Positions 34,691-48,551 of a stretch of 64,000 nucleotides of DNA are shown one piece after another. A program made the position numbers and the translations under genes. The notes beneath the pieces are model-generated. The model did not search any database. It was given only the letters and a program-made list of their open reading frames with translations, and was not told the DNA's origin. The stretch's first letter is position 1, and each line of letters begins with the position of its first letter. The stretch comes from Hydractinia symbiolongicarpus. Lineage: Eukaryota; Cnidaria; Hydrozoa; Anthoathecata; Hydractiniidae. Where the stretch lies: positions 33,445,851-33,509,850 of the forward strand of contig NC_079877.1 of the NCBI RefSeq assembly GCF_029227915.1, given 5' to 3'.

Positions 34691-36786
34691 CTTTCTTTGT
34701 ATACTTTTGACTAAACGGGCCAAGCCCGGGATTTACGGGAAATCGCGGGTTTTCGTTTGCCGGCGATTAAACTTTTTTTATTCAGCGTCTCATCAAAAAT
34801 GAAAACACTTTTGAAAACTACAAGTCTCACGGGTTTTAGTGGTGAAAAAATAATTTCAAAAATCGTTCGGGAAATGAGTTTACTCCCTGGGTACTTTCTT
34901 TGTGTACTTTTGACTATACGGGCCAAGCCCGGGATTTACGGGAAATCGCGGGTTTTCGTTTGCCGGCGATTAAACTTCTTTTATTCAGCGTTTCATCAAG
35001 AATGAGAACATTTTTGAAAACTACAAGTCTCATGCGTTTTAGTGGTGAAAAAATAATTTAAAAAATCGTTCGGAAAATGAGTATACTCCCTGGGTACTTT
35101 CTTTGTATACTTTTAACTATACGGGCCGAGTCCGGGATTTAAGGGAAATAGCGGGTTTTCGTTTGCCGACGATTAAACCACTTTCATTAAGCGTCTCATC
35201 AAAAATGAAAACATTTCTGAAAACTACAAGTCTCATGAGCTTTAGTGGTGAAATAATAATTTAAAAAATCGTTCGGGAAATGAGTTTACTCCCTGGGTAC
35301 TTTTTTTGTATACTTTTGACTATACGGGCCAAGCCCGGGATTTACGGGAAATCGCGGGTTTTCGTTTGCCGGCGATTAAACTTCTTTTATTCAGCGTCTC
35401 ATCAAAAATGAAAACATTTTTGAAAACTACAAGTCTCATGCGTTTTAGTGGTGAAAAGAAAATTTAAAAAATCGTTTAGGAAATGAGTTTACTCACAGGG
35501 TACTTTCTTTGTATACATGGGAAATGAGTTTACTCCCTGGGTACTTTCTTTGTATACTTTTGACTATACGGGCCGAGTCCGGGGTTTACGGGAAATGGCG
35601 GGTTTTCGTTTGCGTGCAATAAAACTTCTTTTATCAGCATCTCATCAAAAATGAAAATATTTTTGAAAACTACAAGCCTCACGCGTTTTAGTGGTGAAAA
35701 AATAATTTAAAAAATCGTTCGGGAAACGAGTTTACTCCCTGGGTACTTTCTTTGTGTACTTTTGACTATACGGGCCAAGCCCGGGATTTACGGGAAATCG
35801 CGGGTTTTCGTTTGCCGGCGATTAAACTTCTTTTATTCAGCGTCTCATCAAGAATGAGAACATTTTTGAAAACTACAAGTCTCATGCGTTTTAGTGGTGA
35901 AAAAATAATTTAAAAAATCGTTCGGAAAATGAGTATACTCCCTGGGTACTTTCTTTGTATACTTTTAACTATACGGGCCGAGTCCGGGATTTAAGGGAAA
36001 TAGCGGGTTTTCGTTTGCCGACGATTAAACCACTTTCATTAAGCGTCTCATCAAAAATGAAAACATTTCTGAAAACTACAAGTCTCATGAGCTTTAGTGG
36101 TGAAATAATAATTTAAAAAATCGTTCGGGAAATGAGTTTACTCCCTGGGTACTTTTTTTGTATACTTTTGACTATACGGGCCAAGCCCGGGATTTACGGG
36201 AAATCGCGGGTTTTCGTTTGCCGGCGATTATACTTCTTTTATTCAGCGTCTCATCAAAAATGAAAACACTTTTGAAAACTACAAGTCTCACGGGTTTTAG
36301 TGGTGAAAAAATAATTTAAAAAATCGTTCGGGAAATGAGTTTACTCCCTGGGTACTTTCTTTGTGTACTTTTGACTATACGGGCCAAGCCCGGGATTTTC
36401 GGGAAATCGCGGGTTTTCGTTTGCCGGCGATTAAACTTCTTTTATTCAGCGTCTCATCAAAAATGAAAACATTTTTGAAAACTACAAGTCTCATGCGTTT
36501 TAGTGGTGAAAAGAAAATTTAAAAAATCGTTTAGGAAATGAGTTTACTCACAGGGTACTTTCTTTGTATACATGGGAAATGAGTTTACTCCCTGGGTACT
36601 TTCTTTGTATACTTTTGACTATACGGGCCGAGTCCGGGGTTTACGGGAAATGGCGGGTTTTCGTTTGCGTGCAATAAAACTTCTTTTATCAGCATCTCAT
36701 CAAAAATGAAAATATTTTTGAAAACTACAAGCCTCACGCGTTTTAGTGGTGAAAAAATAATTTAAAAAATCGTTCGGGAAACGAGT
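34691..36786 (-). repeat. Rearranged 5-mer region with 41-bp partial duplications
   Basis: Monomers a and b recur at 34902 and 35754 (offset 852 = four monomers plus 40 bp). The odd 40 bp is a 41-bp direct repeat (35480-35561), found again at 36535-36616 (offset 1055). Both are followed by a monomer with GTGCAATAAAACTTC, TTATCAGCATC and AAATATTTTTG. This is a 1055-bp unit of five monomers plus the partial one. Confidence 0.8.
35480..35561 (-). repeat. 41-bp partial-monomer direct repeat
   Basis: GAAATGAGTTTACTC at 35480 recurs at 35521, in each case followed by TGGGTAC- or AGGGTAC-type sequence and CTTTCTTTGTATAC. The spacing between adjacent anchors is 243 instead of 203. The same arrangement occurs at 36535, 54839 and 58327, so this irregular monomer has been copied along with its surroundings. 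Confidence 0.88.
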
Positions 36787-38635
36787 ATACTCCCTGGGTA
36801 CTTTCTTTGTATACTTTTAACTATACGGGCCGAGTCCGGGATTTACGGGAAATAGCGGGTTTTCGTTTGCCGACGATTAAACCACTTTCATTAAGCGTCT
36901 CATCAAAAATGAAAACATTTCTGAAAACTACAAGTCTCATGAGGTTTAGTGGTGAAATAATAATTTAAAAAATCGTTCGGGAAATGAGTTTACTCCCTGG
37001 GTACTTTTTTTGTATACTTTTGACTATACGGGCCGTGTACGGGGTTTACGGGAAATGGCGGGTTTTCGTTCGCCGGCGATTAAACTTCTTTTATTCAGCG
37101 TCTCATCAAAAATGAAAACATTTTTGAAAACGACAAGTCTCATGCGTTTTAGTGGTGAAAAGGTAATTTAAAAAATCGTTTTGGAAATGAGTTTACTCAC
37201 AGGGTACTTTCTTTTTATACACTCGACCATACGGGCCCAGCCCGGGGTTCACAGGAAGTCGCGGGTTTTCGTTTGCCGGCTATTAAACCACATTCATTAA
37301 GCGTCTCATCAAAAATAAAAACATTTCTGAAAACTACAAGTCTCATGGGCTTTAGTGGTGAAATAATAATTTAAAAAATCGTTCGTGAAATGAGTTTACT
37401 CCCTGGGTACTTTCTTTGTATACTTTTGACTATACGGGCCGAGTCCAGGATTTACGGGAAATCGCAGGTTTTCGTTTGCCGGCGATTAAACTCCTTTTAT
37501 TCAGCGTCTCATCAAAAATGAAAACACTTTTGATAACTACAAGTCTCATGCGTTTTAGTGGTGAAAAAATAATTTAAAAAATCGTTCGGGAAATGAGTTT
37601 ACTCCCTGGGTACTTTCTTTGTGTACTTTTGACTATACGGGCCAAGCCCGGGATTTACGGGAAATCGCGGGTTTTCGTTTGCCGGCGATTAAACTTCTTT
37701 TATTTAGCGTCTCATCAAGAATGAAAACATTTTTGAAAACTACAAGTCTCATGCGTTTTAGTGGTGAAAAAATAATTTAAAAAATCGTTCGGAAAATTAG
37801 TATACTCCCTGGGTACTTTCTTTGTATACTTTGAACTATACGGGCCGAGTCCGGGATTTACGGGAAATAGCGGGTTTTCGTTTGCCGACGATTAAACCAC
37901 TTTCATTAAGCGTCTCATCAAAAATGAAAACATTTCTGAAAACTACAAGTCTCATGAGCTTTAGTGGTGAAATAATAATTTAAAAAATCGTTCGGGAAAT
38001 GAGTTTACTCCCTGGGTACTTTTTTGTATACTTTTGACTATACGGGCCGTGTACGGGGTTTATGGGAAATGGCGGGTTTTCGTTTGCCGGCGTTTAAACT
38101 TCTTTTATTCAGCGTCTCATCAAAAATGAAAACATTTTTGAAAACTACAAGTCTCATGCGTTTTAGTGGTGAAAAGGTAATTTAAAAAATCGTTTTGGAA
38201 ATGAGTTTACTCACAGGGTACTTTCTTTTTATACACTCGACTATACGGGCCCAGCCTGGGGTTTACAGGAAGTCGCGGGTTTTCGTTTGCCGGCTATTAA
38301 ACCACATTCATTAAGCGTCTCATCAAAAATAAAAACATTTCTGAAAACTACAAGCCTCATGGGCTTTAGTGGTAAAATAATAATTTAAAAAATCGTTCGT
38401 GAAATGAGTTTACTCCCTGGGTACTTTCTTTGTATACTTTTGACTATACGGGCCGAGTCCAGGATTTACGGGAAATCGCAGGTTTTCGTTTGCCGGCGAT
38501 TAAACTCCTTTTATTCAGCGTCTCATCAAAAATGAAAACACTTTTGATAACTACAAGTTTCATGCGTTTTAGTGGTGAAAAAATAATTTAAAAAATCGTT
38601 TGCGAAATCAGTTTACTCCCTGGGTACTTTCTTTG
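36787..38635 (-). repeat. 5-mer higher-order repeat: b-e, then a full a-e copy
   Basis: 36787-37620 carries b, c, d, e with a missing (the preceding monomer is the GTGCAATAAAAC type). 37621-38635 is a complete a-b-c-d-e copy, with minor changes such as TTTAGCGTCTC for TTCAGCGTCTC in a and a shorter T run in c. It ends where TTTGCGAAATCAG begins a different subtype. Confidence 0.84.
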
Positions 38636-39640
38636 TATACTTTTGACTATGCGGGCCAAGCCCGGGATTTACGGGAAATCGCGGGTTTTCGTTTGCCGGC
38701 GATTAAACTTCTTTTATTCAGCGTCTCATCAAAAATGAAAACATTTTTGAAAACTACAAGTCTTATGCGTTTTAGTGGTGAAAAAATAATATAAAAAATC
38801 GTTCGGGAAATGAGTTTACTCCCTGGGTACTTTCTTTGTATACTTTTGACTATACGGGCCGAGTCCGGGGTTAACGGGAAATGGCGGGTTTTCGTTTGCC
38901 GGCAATAAAACTTCTTTTATCAGCGTCTCATCAAAAATGAAAATATTTTTGAAAACTACAAGTCTCACGCGTTTTAGTGGTGAAAAAATAATTTAAAAAA
39001 TCGTTCGGGAAACGAGTTTACTCCCTGGGTACTTTCTTTGTATACTTTTGACTATACGGGCGAAGCCCGGGATTTACGGGAAATCGCGGGTTTTCGTTTG
39101 CCGGCGATTAAACGTCTTTTATTCAGCGTCTCATCAAAAATGAAAACATTTTTGAAAACTACAAGTCTCATGCGTTTTAGTGGTGAAAAAAAATTTAAAA
39201 AATCGTTCGGGAAATGAGTTTACACCCTGGGTACTTTCTTTGTTTACATTCGACTATACGGGCCAAGCCCGGGATTTACGTGAAATCGCGGGTTTTCTTT
39301 GCCAGCGATTAAACCTCTTTCATTAAGCGTCTCATCAAAAATGAAAACATTTCTGAAAACTACAAGTCTCATGAGCTTTAGTGGTGAAATAATAATTTAA
39401 AAAATCGTTCGGGAAATGAGTTTACTCCCTGGGTACTTTCTTTGTATACTTTTGACTATACGGGCCGAGTCCGGGATTTACGGGAAATCGCGGGTTTCCG
39501 TTTGCCGGCGATTAAACCACTTTCATAGCGTCTCATCAAAAATGAAAACATTTCTGAAAACTACAAGTCTCATGAGCTTTAGTGGTGAAATAATAATTTA
39601 AAAAATCGTTCGGGAAATGAGTTTACTCCATGGGTACTTT
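38636..39640 (-). repeat. Mixed right-arm monomers related to 58400-59100
   Basis: Contains CAATAAAACTTC with TTATCAGCG (38900), GGGCGAAGCCC with AAACGTCTTTTATT (39110) and TTTACACCC with ATTTACGTGAAAT (39220-39290). The same order occurs at 58420-58860 (offset about 19560), so this multi-monomer block exists twice in the arm. The monomer at 39510 has lost 3 bp (TTTCATAGCG). Confidence 0.8.
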
Positions 39641-41280
39641 CTTTGTATACCTTTGACTATACGGGCCGTGTCCGGGGTTTACAAGAAATGGCGGGTTTTC
39701 GTTTGCCGGCGATTAAACTTCTTTTATTCAGCGTCTCATCGAAAATGAAAACATTTCTGAAAACTACAAGTCTCATGGGCTTTAGTGGTGAAATAATAAT
39801 TTCAATAATCGTTTTGGAAATGAGTTTACTCACAGGGTACTTTCTTTGTATACATTCGACTATACGGGCCAAGCCCCGGATTTACGGGAAATCGCGGGTT
39901 TTCGTTTGCCGGCGATTAAACCACTTTCATTAAGCGTCTCATCAAAAATGAAAACATTTCTGAAAACTACAAGTCTCATGGGTTTTAGTGGTGAAAAAAT
40001 AATTTGAAAAATCGTTCGGGAAATCAGTTTACTCCCTGGGTACTTTCTTTATATACATTCAACTATACGGGCCAAGCCCGGGATTTACGGGAAATCGCAG
40101 GTTTTCGTTTGCCGGCGATTAAACTTCTTTTATTCAGCGTCTCATCAAAAATGAAAACATTTTTGATAACTGCAAGTCTCATGCGTTTTAGTGGTGAAAA
40201 GATAATTTCAATAATCGTTTTGGAAATTAGTTTACTCACAGGGTACTTTCTTTGCATACATTCGACTATACGGGCCAAGCCCCGGATTTACGGGAAATCG
40301 CGGGTTTTCGTTTGCCGGCGATTAAACCACTTTCATTAAGCGTCTCATCAAAAATGAAAACATTTCTAAAAACTACAAGTCTCATGCGTTTTAGTGGTGA
40401 AAAAATAATTTGATAAAATCGTTCGGGAAATCAGTTTACTCCCTGGGTACTTTCTTTATATACATTCAACTATACGGGCCAAGCCCGGGATTTACGGGAA
40501 ATCGCGGGTTTTCGTTTGCGGGCGATTAAACTTCTTTTATTCAGCGTCTCATCAAAAATGAAAACACTTTTGAAAACTACAAGTCTCACGCGTTTTAGTG
40601 GTGAAAAAATAATTTAAAAAATCGTTCGGGAAATGAGTTTTCTCCCTGGGTACTTTCTTTGTATACTTTTGACTATACGGGCCAAGCCCGGGATTTACGG
40701 GAAATCGCGGGTTTTCGTTTGCCGGCGATTAAACTTCTTTTATTCAGCGTCTCATCAAAAATGAAAACATTTTTGAAAACTACAATTCTCATGCGTTTTA
40801 GTGGTGAAAAGGTAATTTATAAAATCGTTTTGGAAATGAGTTTACTCACAGGGTACTTTCTTTTTATACATTCGACTATACGGGCCCAGCCCGGTATTTA
40901 CAGGAAATCGCGGGTTTTCGTTTGCCGGCTATTAAACCACATTAATTAAGCGTCTCATCAAAAATGAAAACATTTCTGAAAACTACAAGTCTCATGGGCT
41001 TTAGTGGTGAAATAATAATTTAAAAAATCGTTCGTGAAATGAGTTTACTCCCTGGGCACTTTCTTTGTATACTTTTGACTATACGGGCCAAGCCCCGGAT
41101 TTACGGGAGATCGCGGGTTTTCGTTTGCCGGTGATTAAACCACTTTCATTAAGCGTCTCATCAAAAATAAAAACATTTCTGAAAACTACAAGTCTCATGC
41201 GTTTTAGTGGTGAAAAAATAATTTAAAAAATCGTTCGGGAAATCAGTTTACTCCCTGGGTACTTTCTTTATATACATTCA
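39641..41280 (-). repeat. Right-arm monomers grading into dimers
   Basis: Alternation of a GATAACTGCAAG / AATTTCAATAATCG monomer with a TTTATATACATTCAAC monomer begins here, with 406-bp spacing between 39650 and 40060, mixed with d/e-type monomers (40930-41040). No non-satellite sequence. Confidence 0.8.
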
Positions 41281-42904
41281 ACTATACGGGCCGAGTCCAG
41301 GATTTACGGGAAATCGCAGGTTTTCGTTTGCCGGCGATTAAACTTCTTTTATTCAGCGTCTCATCAAAAATGAAAACATTTTTGATAACTGCAAGTCTCA
41401 TGCGTTTTAGTGGTGAAAAGATAATTTCAATAATCGTTTTGGAAATGAGTTTACTCACAGTGTACTTTCTTTGTATACATTCGACTATACGGGCCAAGCC
41501 CCGGATTTACGGGAAATCGCGGGTTTTCGTTTGCCGGCTATTAAACCACATTCATTAAGCGTCTCATCAAAAATGAAAACATTTCTGAAAACTACAAGTT
41601 TCATGGGCTTTAGTGGTGAAATAATAATTTAAAAAATCGTTCGTGAAATGAGTTTACTCCCTGGGTACTTTCTTTGTATACTTTTGACTATACGGGCTGA
41701 GTCCAGGATTTACGGGAAATCGCAGGTTTTCGTTTGCCGGCGATTAAACTTCTTTTATTCAGCGTCTTATCAAAAATGAAAACATTTTTGATAACTGCAA
41801 GTCTCATGCGTTTTAGTGGTGAAAAGATAATTTCAATAATCGTTTTGGAAATGAGTTTACTCACAGGTTACTTTCTTTGTATACTTTCGACTATACGGGC
41901 CAAGTCCCGGATTTACGGGAAATCGCGGGTTTTCGTTTGCCGGCGATTAAACCACTTTCATTAAGCGTCTCATCAAAAATGAAAATATTTCTGAAAACTA
42001 CAAGTCTCATGCGTTTTAGTGGTGAAAAAAAAATTTAAAAAATCGTTCGGGAAATCAGTTTACTCCCTGGGTACTTTCTTTATATACATTCAACTATACG
42101 TGCCAAGCCCGGGATTTACGGGAAATCGCAGGTTTTCGTTTGCCGGCGATTAAACTTCTTTTATTCAGCGTCTCATCAAAAATGAAAACATTTTTGATAA
42201 CTGCAAGTCTCATGCGTTTTAGTGGTGAAAAGATAATTTCAATAATCGTTTTGGAAATGAGTTTACTCACAGGTTACTTTCTTTGTATACATTCGACTAT
42301 ACGGGCCAAGTCCCGGATTTACGGGAAATCGCGGGTTTTCGTTTGCCGGCGATTAAACCACTTTCATTAAGCGTCTCATCAAAAATGAAAATATTTCTGA
42401 AAACTACAAGTCTCATGCGTTTTAGTGGTGAAAAAAAAATTTAAAAAATCGTTCGGAAAATCAGTTTACTCCCTGGGTACTTTCTTTATATACATTCAAC
42501 GATACGGGCCAAGCCCGGGATTTACGGGAAATCGCAGGTTTTCGTTTGCCGGCGATTAAACTTCTTTTATTCAGCGTCTCATCAAAAATGAAAACATTTT
42601 TGATAACTGCAAGTCTCATGCGTTTTAATGGTGAAAAGATAATTTCAATAATCGTTTTGGAAATGAGTTTACTCACAGGGTACTTTCTTTGTATACATTC
42701 GACTATACGGGCCAAGCCCCGGATTTACGGGAACTCGCGGGTTTTCGTTTGCCGGCGATTAAACCACCTTCATTAAGCGTCTCATCAAAAATGAAAACAG
42801 TTCTGAAAACTACAAGTCTCATGCGTTTTAGTGGTGAAAAAATAATTTAAAAAATCGTTCGGGAAATCAGTTTACTCCCTGGGTACTTTCTTTATATACA
42901 TTCA
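41281..42904 (-). repeat. Dimer array, four copies of 406 bp
   Basis: ACTATACGGGC-type starts at 41281, 41687, 42093, 42499 and 42905, exactly 406 bp apart. Each dimer holds one monomer with TTTTTGATAACTGCAAG, GATAATTTCAATAATCG and CACAGG, and one with CATTAAGCG, GAAAATATTTCTG or similar and the TATATACATTCAAC end. Copies 2 and 3 are most alike (ACAGGTTAC, AAGTCCCGG, AAAATATTTC). Confidence 0.9.
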
Positions 42905-45900
42905 ACTATACGGGCCAAGCCCGGGATTTACGGGAAATCGCGGGTTTTCGTTTGCGGGCGATTAAACTTCTTTTATTCAGCGTCTCATCAAAAATGAAAA
43001 CACTTTTGAAAACTACAAGTCTCACGCGTTTTAGTGGTGAAAAAATAATTTAAAAAATCGTTCGGGAAATGAGTTTACTCCCTGGGTACTTTCTTTGTAT
43101 ACTTTTGACTATACGGGCCAAGCCCGGGATTTACGGGAAATCGCGGGTTTTCGTTTGCCGGCGATTAAACTTCTTTTATTCAGCGTCTCATCAAAAATGA
43201 AAACATTTTTGAAAACTACAAGTCTCATGCGTTTTAGTGGTGAAAAGGTAATTTATAAAATCGTTTTGGATATGAGTTTACTCACAGGGTACTTTCTTTT
43301 TATACATTCGACTATACGGGCCCAGCTCGGGATTTACAGGAAATCGCGGGTTTTTGTTTGCCGGCTATTAAACCACATTCATTAAGCGTCTCATCAAAAA
43401 TGAAAACATTTCTGAAAACTACAAGTCTCATGGGCTTTAGTGGTGAAAAAATAATTTAAAAAATCGTTCGGGAAATGAGTTTACTCCCTGGGTACTTTCT
43501 TTGTATACTTTTGACTATACGGGCCAAGCCCGGGATTTACGGGAAATCGCGGGTTTTCGTTTGCCGGCGATTAAACTTCTTTTATTCAGCGTCTCATCAA
43601 AAATGAAAACACTTTTGAAAACTACAAGTCTCACACGTTTTAGTGGTGAAAAAATAATTTAAAAAATCGTTCGAAAAATCAGTTTACTCCCTGGGTACCT
43701 TCTTTATATACATTCAACTATATGGGCCAAGCCCGGGATTTACGGGAAATTGCAGGTTTTCGTTTGCCGGCGATTAAACTTCTTTTATTCAGCGTCTCAT
43801 CAAAAATGAAAACATTTTTGATAATTGCAAGTCTCATGCGTTTTAGTGGTGAAAAAATAATTTATAAAATCGTTTTGGAAATGAGTTTACTCACAGGGTC
43901 CTTTCTTTTTATACATTCGACTATACGGGCCCAGCCCGGGATTTACAGGAAATCGCGGGTTTTCGTTTGCCGGCGATTAAACCACTTTCATTAAGCGTCT
44001 CATCAAAAATGAAAACATTTCTGAAAACTACAAGTCTCATGCGTTTTAGTGGTGAAAAAATAATTTTAAAAAAATCGTTCGGGAAATCAGTTTACTCCCT
44101 GGGTACTTTCTTTAGATACATTCAACTATACGGGCCAAGCCCAGGATTTACGGGAAATCGCGGGTTTTCGTTTGCGGGCGATTAAACTTCTTTTATTCAG
44201 CGTCTCATCAAAAATGAAAACACTTTTGAAAACTACAAGTCTCACGCGTTTTAGTGGTGAAAAAATAATTTAAAAAATCGTTCGGGAAATGAGTTTACTC
44301 CCTGGGTACTTTCTTCGTATACTTTTGACTATACGGGCCAAGCCCGGGATTTACGGGAAATCGCGGGTTTTCGTTTGCCGGCAATTAAACTTCTTTTATT
44401 CAGCGTCTCATCAAGAATGAAAACATTTTTGAAAACTACAAGTCTCATGCGTTTTAGTTGTGAAATAATAATTTAAAAAATCGTTCGTGAAATGAGTTTA
44501 CTCCCTGGGTACTTTCTTTGTATACTTTTAACTATACGGGCCGAGTCCAGGATTTACGGGAAATCGCAGGTTTTCGTTTGCCGGCGATTAAACTTCTTTT
44601 ATTCAGCGTCTCATCAAAAATGAAAACATTTTTGATAACTGCAAGTCTCATGCGTTTTAATGGTGAAAAGATAATTTCAATAATCGTTTTGGAAATGAGT
44701 TTACTCACAGGCTACTTTCTTTGTATACATTCGACTATACGGGCCAAGCCCCGGATATACGGGAACTCGCGGGTTTTCGTTTGCCGGCGATTAAACCACC
44801 TTCATTAAGCGTCTCATCAAAAATAAAAACAGTTCTGTAAACTACAAGTCTCATGCGTTTTAGTGGTGAAAAAATAATTTAAAAAATCGTTCGGGAAATC
44901 AGTTTACTCCCTGGGTACTTTCTTTATATACATTCAACTATACGGGCCAAGCCCGGGATTTACGAGAAATCGCGGGTTTTCGTTTGCGGGCGATTAAACT
45001 TTTTTTATTCAGCGTCTCATCAAAAATGAAAACAATTTTGAAAACTACAAGTCTCACGCGTTTTAGTGGTGAAAAAATAATTTAAAAAATCGTTCGGGAA
45101 ATGAGTTTACTCCCTGGGTACTTTCTTTACATACATTCTACTATACGAGCAAAGGCTGGGATTTACGGGAAATCGCGGGTTTTCGTTTGCCGGCGATTAA
45201 ACTTCTTTTATTCAGCGTCTCATCAAAAATGAAAACACTTTTGAAAAGTACGAGTCTCACGCGTTTTAGTGGTGAAAGAATAATTTAAAAAATCCTTCGG
45301 GAAATGAGTTTACTCCCTGGGTACTTTCTTTGTATACTTTTGACTATACGGGCCAAGCCCGGGATTTACGGGAAATCGCGGGTTTTCGTTTGCCGGCGAT
45401 TGAACTTCTTTTATTCAGCGTCTCATCAAAAATGAAAACATTTTTGAAAACTACAAGTCTTATGTGTTTTAGTGGTGAAAAAATAATTTCAATAATCATT
45501 TTGGAAATGAGTTTACTCACAGGGTACTTTCTTTGTATACATTCGACTATACGGGCCAAGCCCCGGATTTACGGGAAATTGCGGGTTTTCGTTTGCCGGC
45601 GATTAAACCACTTTCATTAAGCGTCTCATCAAAAATGAAAACATTTCTAAAAAATACAAGTCTCATGCGTTTTAGTGGTGAAAAAATAATTTAAAAAATC
45701 GTTCGGGAAATCAGTTTACTCCCTGGGTACTTTCTTTACATACATTCTACTATACGAGCCAAGCCCGGGATTTACGGGAAATCGCGGGTTTTCGTTTGCC
45801 GGCGATTAAACTTCTTTTATTCAGCGTCTCATCAAAAATGAAAACACTTTTGAAAAGTACGAGTCTCACGCGTTTTAGTGGTGAAAGAATAATTTAAAAA

Positions 45901-47130
45901 ATCGTTCGGGAAATGAGTTTACTCCCTGGGTACTTTCTTTGTATACTTTTGACTATACGGGCCAAGCCCGGGATTTACGGGAAATCGCGGGTTTTCGTTT
46001 GCCGGCGATTAAACTTCTTTTATTCAGCGTCTCATCAAAAATGAAAACACTTTTGAAAACTACAAGTCTCACGCGTTTTAGTGGTGAAAAAATAATTTAA
46101 AAAATCGTTCGGGAAATGAGTTTACTCCCTGGGTACTTTCTTTGTATACTTTTGACTATACGGGCCAAGCCCGGGATTTACGGGAAATCGCGGGTTTTCG
46201 TTTGCCGGCGATTAAACTTCTTTTATTCAGCGTCTCATCAAAAATGAAAACATTTTTGAAAACTACAAGTCTCATGCGTTTTAGTGGTGAAAAGGTAATT
46301 TATAAAATCGTTTTGGATATGAGTTTCTCACAGGGTACTTTCTTTTTATACATTCGACTATACGGGCCCAGCCCGGGATTTACAGGAAATCGCGGGTTTT
46401 TGTTTGCCGGCTATTAAACAACATTCATTAAGCGTCTCATCAAAAATGAAAACATTTCTGAAAACTACAAGTCTCATGGGCTTTAGTGGTGAAAAAATAA
46501 TTTAAAAAATCGTTCGGGAAATGAGTTTACTCCCTGGGTACTTTCTTTGTATACTTTTGACTATACGGGCCAAGCCCGGGATTTACGGGAAATCGCGGGT
46601 TTTCGTTTGCCGGCGATTAAACTTCTTTTATTCAGCGTCTCATCAAAAATGAAAACACTTTTGAAAACTACAAGTCTCACGCGTTTTAGTGGTGAAAAAA
46701 TAATTTAAAAAATCGTTCGGGAAATCAGTTTACTCCCTGGGTACTTTCTTTATATACATTCAACTATACGGACCAAGCCCGGGATTTACGGGAAATTGCA
46801 GGTTTTCGTTTGCCGGCGATTAAACTTCTTTTATTCAGCGTCTCATCAAAAATGAAAACATTTTTGATAACTGCAAGTCTCATGCGTTTTAGTGGTGAAA
46901 AGATAATTTCAATAATCGTTTTGGAAATGAGTTTACTCACAGGGTACTTTCTTTGTATACATTCGACTATACGGGCCAAGCCCCGGATTTACGGGAAATC
47001 GCGGGTTTTCGTTTGCCGGCGATTAAACCACTTTCATTAAGCGTCTCATCAAAAATGAAAACAGTTCTGAAAACTACAAGTCTCATGCGTTTTAGTGGTG
47101 AAAAAATAATTTAAAAAATCGTTCGGAAAA
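42905..47130 (-). repeat. Mixed right-arm block with a 15-monomer-scale similarity
   Basis: About 0.9 kb at 42900-43830 recurs at 45950-46880 (offset 3046-3048), including the rare GGATATGAGTTT (43269 and 46317); the second copy has a 2-bp loss just after it. A 609-bp duplication shows ACATACATTCTACTATACGAGC at about 45128 and 45737 together with AAAAGTACGAGTCTC. Confidence 0.78.
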
Positions 47131-48551
47131 TCAGTTTACTTCCTGGGTACCTTCTTTATATACATTCAACTATACGGGCCAAGCCCGGGATTTACGGGAA
47201 ATCGCGGGTTTTCGTTTGCGGGCGATTAAACTTCTTTTAATCAGCGTCTCATCAAAAATGAAAACACTTTTGAAAACTACAAGTCTCATGCGTTTTAGTG
47301 GTGAAAAGGTAATTTATAAAATCGTTTTGGAAATGAGTTTACTCACAGGGTCCTTTCTTTTTATACATTCGACTATACGGGCCCAGCCCGGGATTTACAG
47401 GAAATCGCGGGTTTTCGTTTGCCGGCTATTAAACCACATTCATTAAGCGTCTCATCAAAAATGAAAATATTTCTGAAAACTACAAGTCTCATGGGCTTTA
47501 GTGGTGAAATAATAATTTAAAAAATCGTTCGTGAAATGAGTTTACTCCCTGGGTACTTTCTTTGTATACTTTTGACTATACGGGCCGAGTCCAGGATTTA
47601 CGGGAAATCGCAGGTTTTCGTTTGCCGGCCATTAAACTCCTTTTATTCAGCGTCTCATCAAAAACGAAAACATTTTTGATAACTGCAAGTCTCATGCGTT
47701 TTAGTGGTGAAAAGATAATTTCAATAATCGTTTTGGAAATGAGTTTACTCACAGGGTACTTTCTTTGTATACATTCGACTATACGGGCCAAGCCCCGGAT
47801 TTACGGGAAATCGCGGGTTTTCGTTTGCCGGCAATTAAACTACTTTCATTAAGCGTCTCATCAAAAATGAAAACATTTCTGAAAACTACAAGTCTCATGC
47901 GTTTTAGTGGTGAAAAAATAATTTAAAAAATCGTTCGGAAAATCAGTTTACTTCCTGGGTACCTTCTTTATATACATTCAACTATACGGGCCAAGCCCGG
48001 GATTTACGGGAAATCGCGGGTTTTCGTTTGCGGGCGATTAAACTTCTTTTAATCAGCGTCTCATCAAAAATGAAAACACTTTTGAAAACTACAAGTCTCA
48101 TGCGTTTTAGTGGTGAAAAGGTAATTTAAAAAATCGTTCGGGAAATCAGTTTACTCCCTGGGTACTTTCTTTATATACATTCAACTATACGGGCCAAGCC
48201 CGGGATTTACGGGAAATTGCGGGTTTTCGTTTGCGGGCGATTAAACTTCTTTTATTCAGCGTCTCATCAAAAATGAAAACACTTTTGAAAACTACAAGTC
48301 TCACGCGTTTTAGTGGTGAAAAGATAATTTCAATAATTGTTTTGGAATTGAGTTTACTCACAGGGTACTTTCTTTGTATACATTCGACTATACGGGCCAA
48401 GCCCCGGATTTACGGGAAATCGCGGGTTTTCGTTTGCCGGCGATTAAACCACTTTCATTAAGCGTCTCATCAAAAATGAAAACAGTTCTGAAAACTACAA
48501 GTCTCATGCGTTTTAGTGGTGAAAAAATAATTTAAAAAATCGTTCGGAAAA
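47131..48551 (-). repeat. 7-monomer unit, copy 1 (1421 bp)
   Basis: TCAGTTTACTTCCTGGGTAC at 47131 recurs at 48552 (1421 bp), and also at 47943 inside the unit, so the unit itself contains an internal four-monomer echo. It includes one d/e pair (GGCTATTAAACCACATTC near 47435). Confidence 0.85.
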
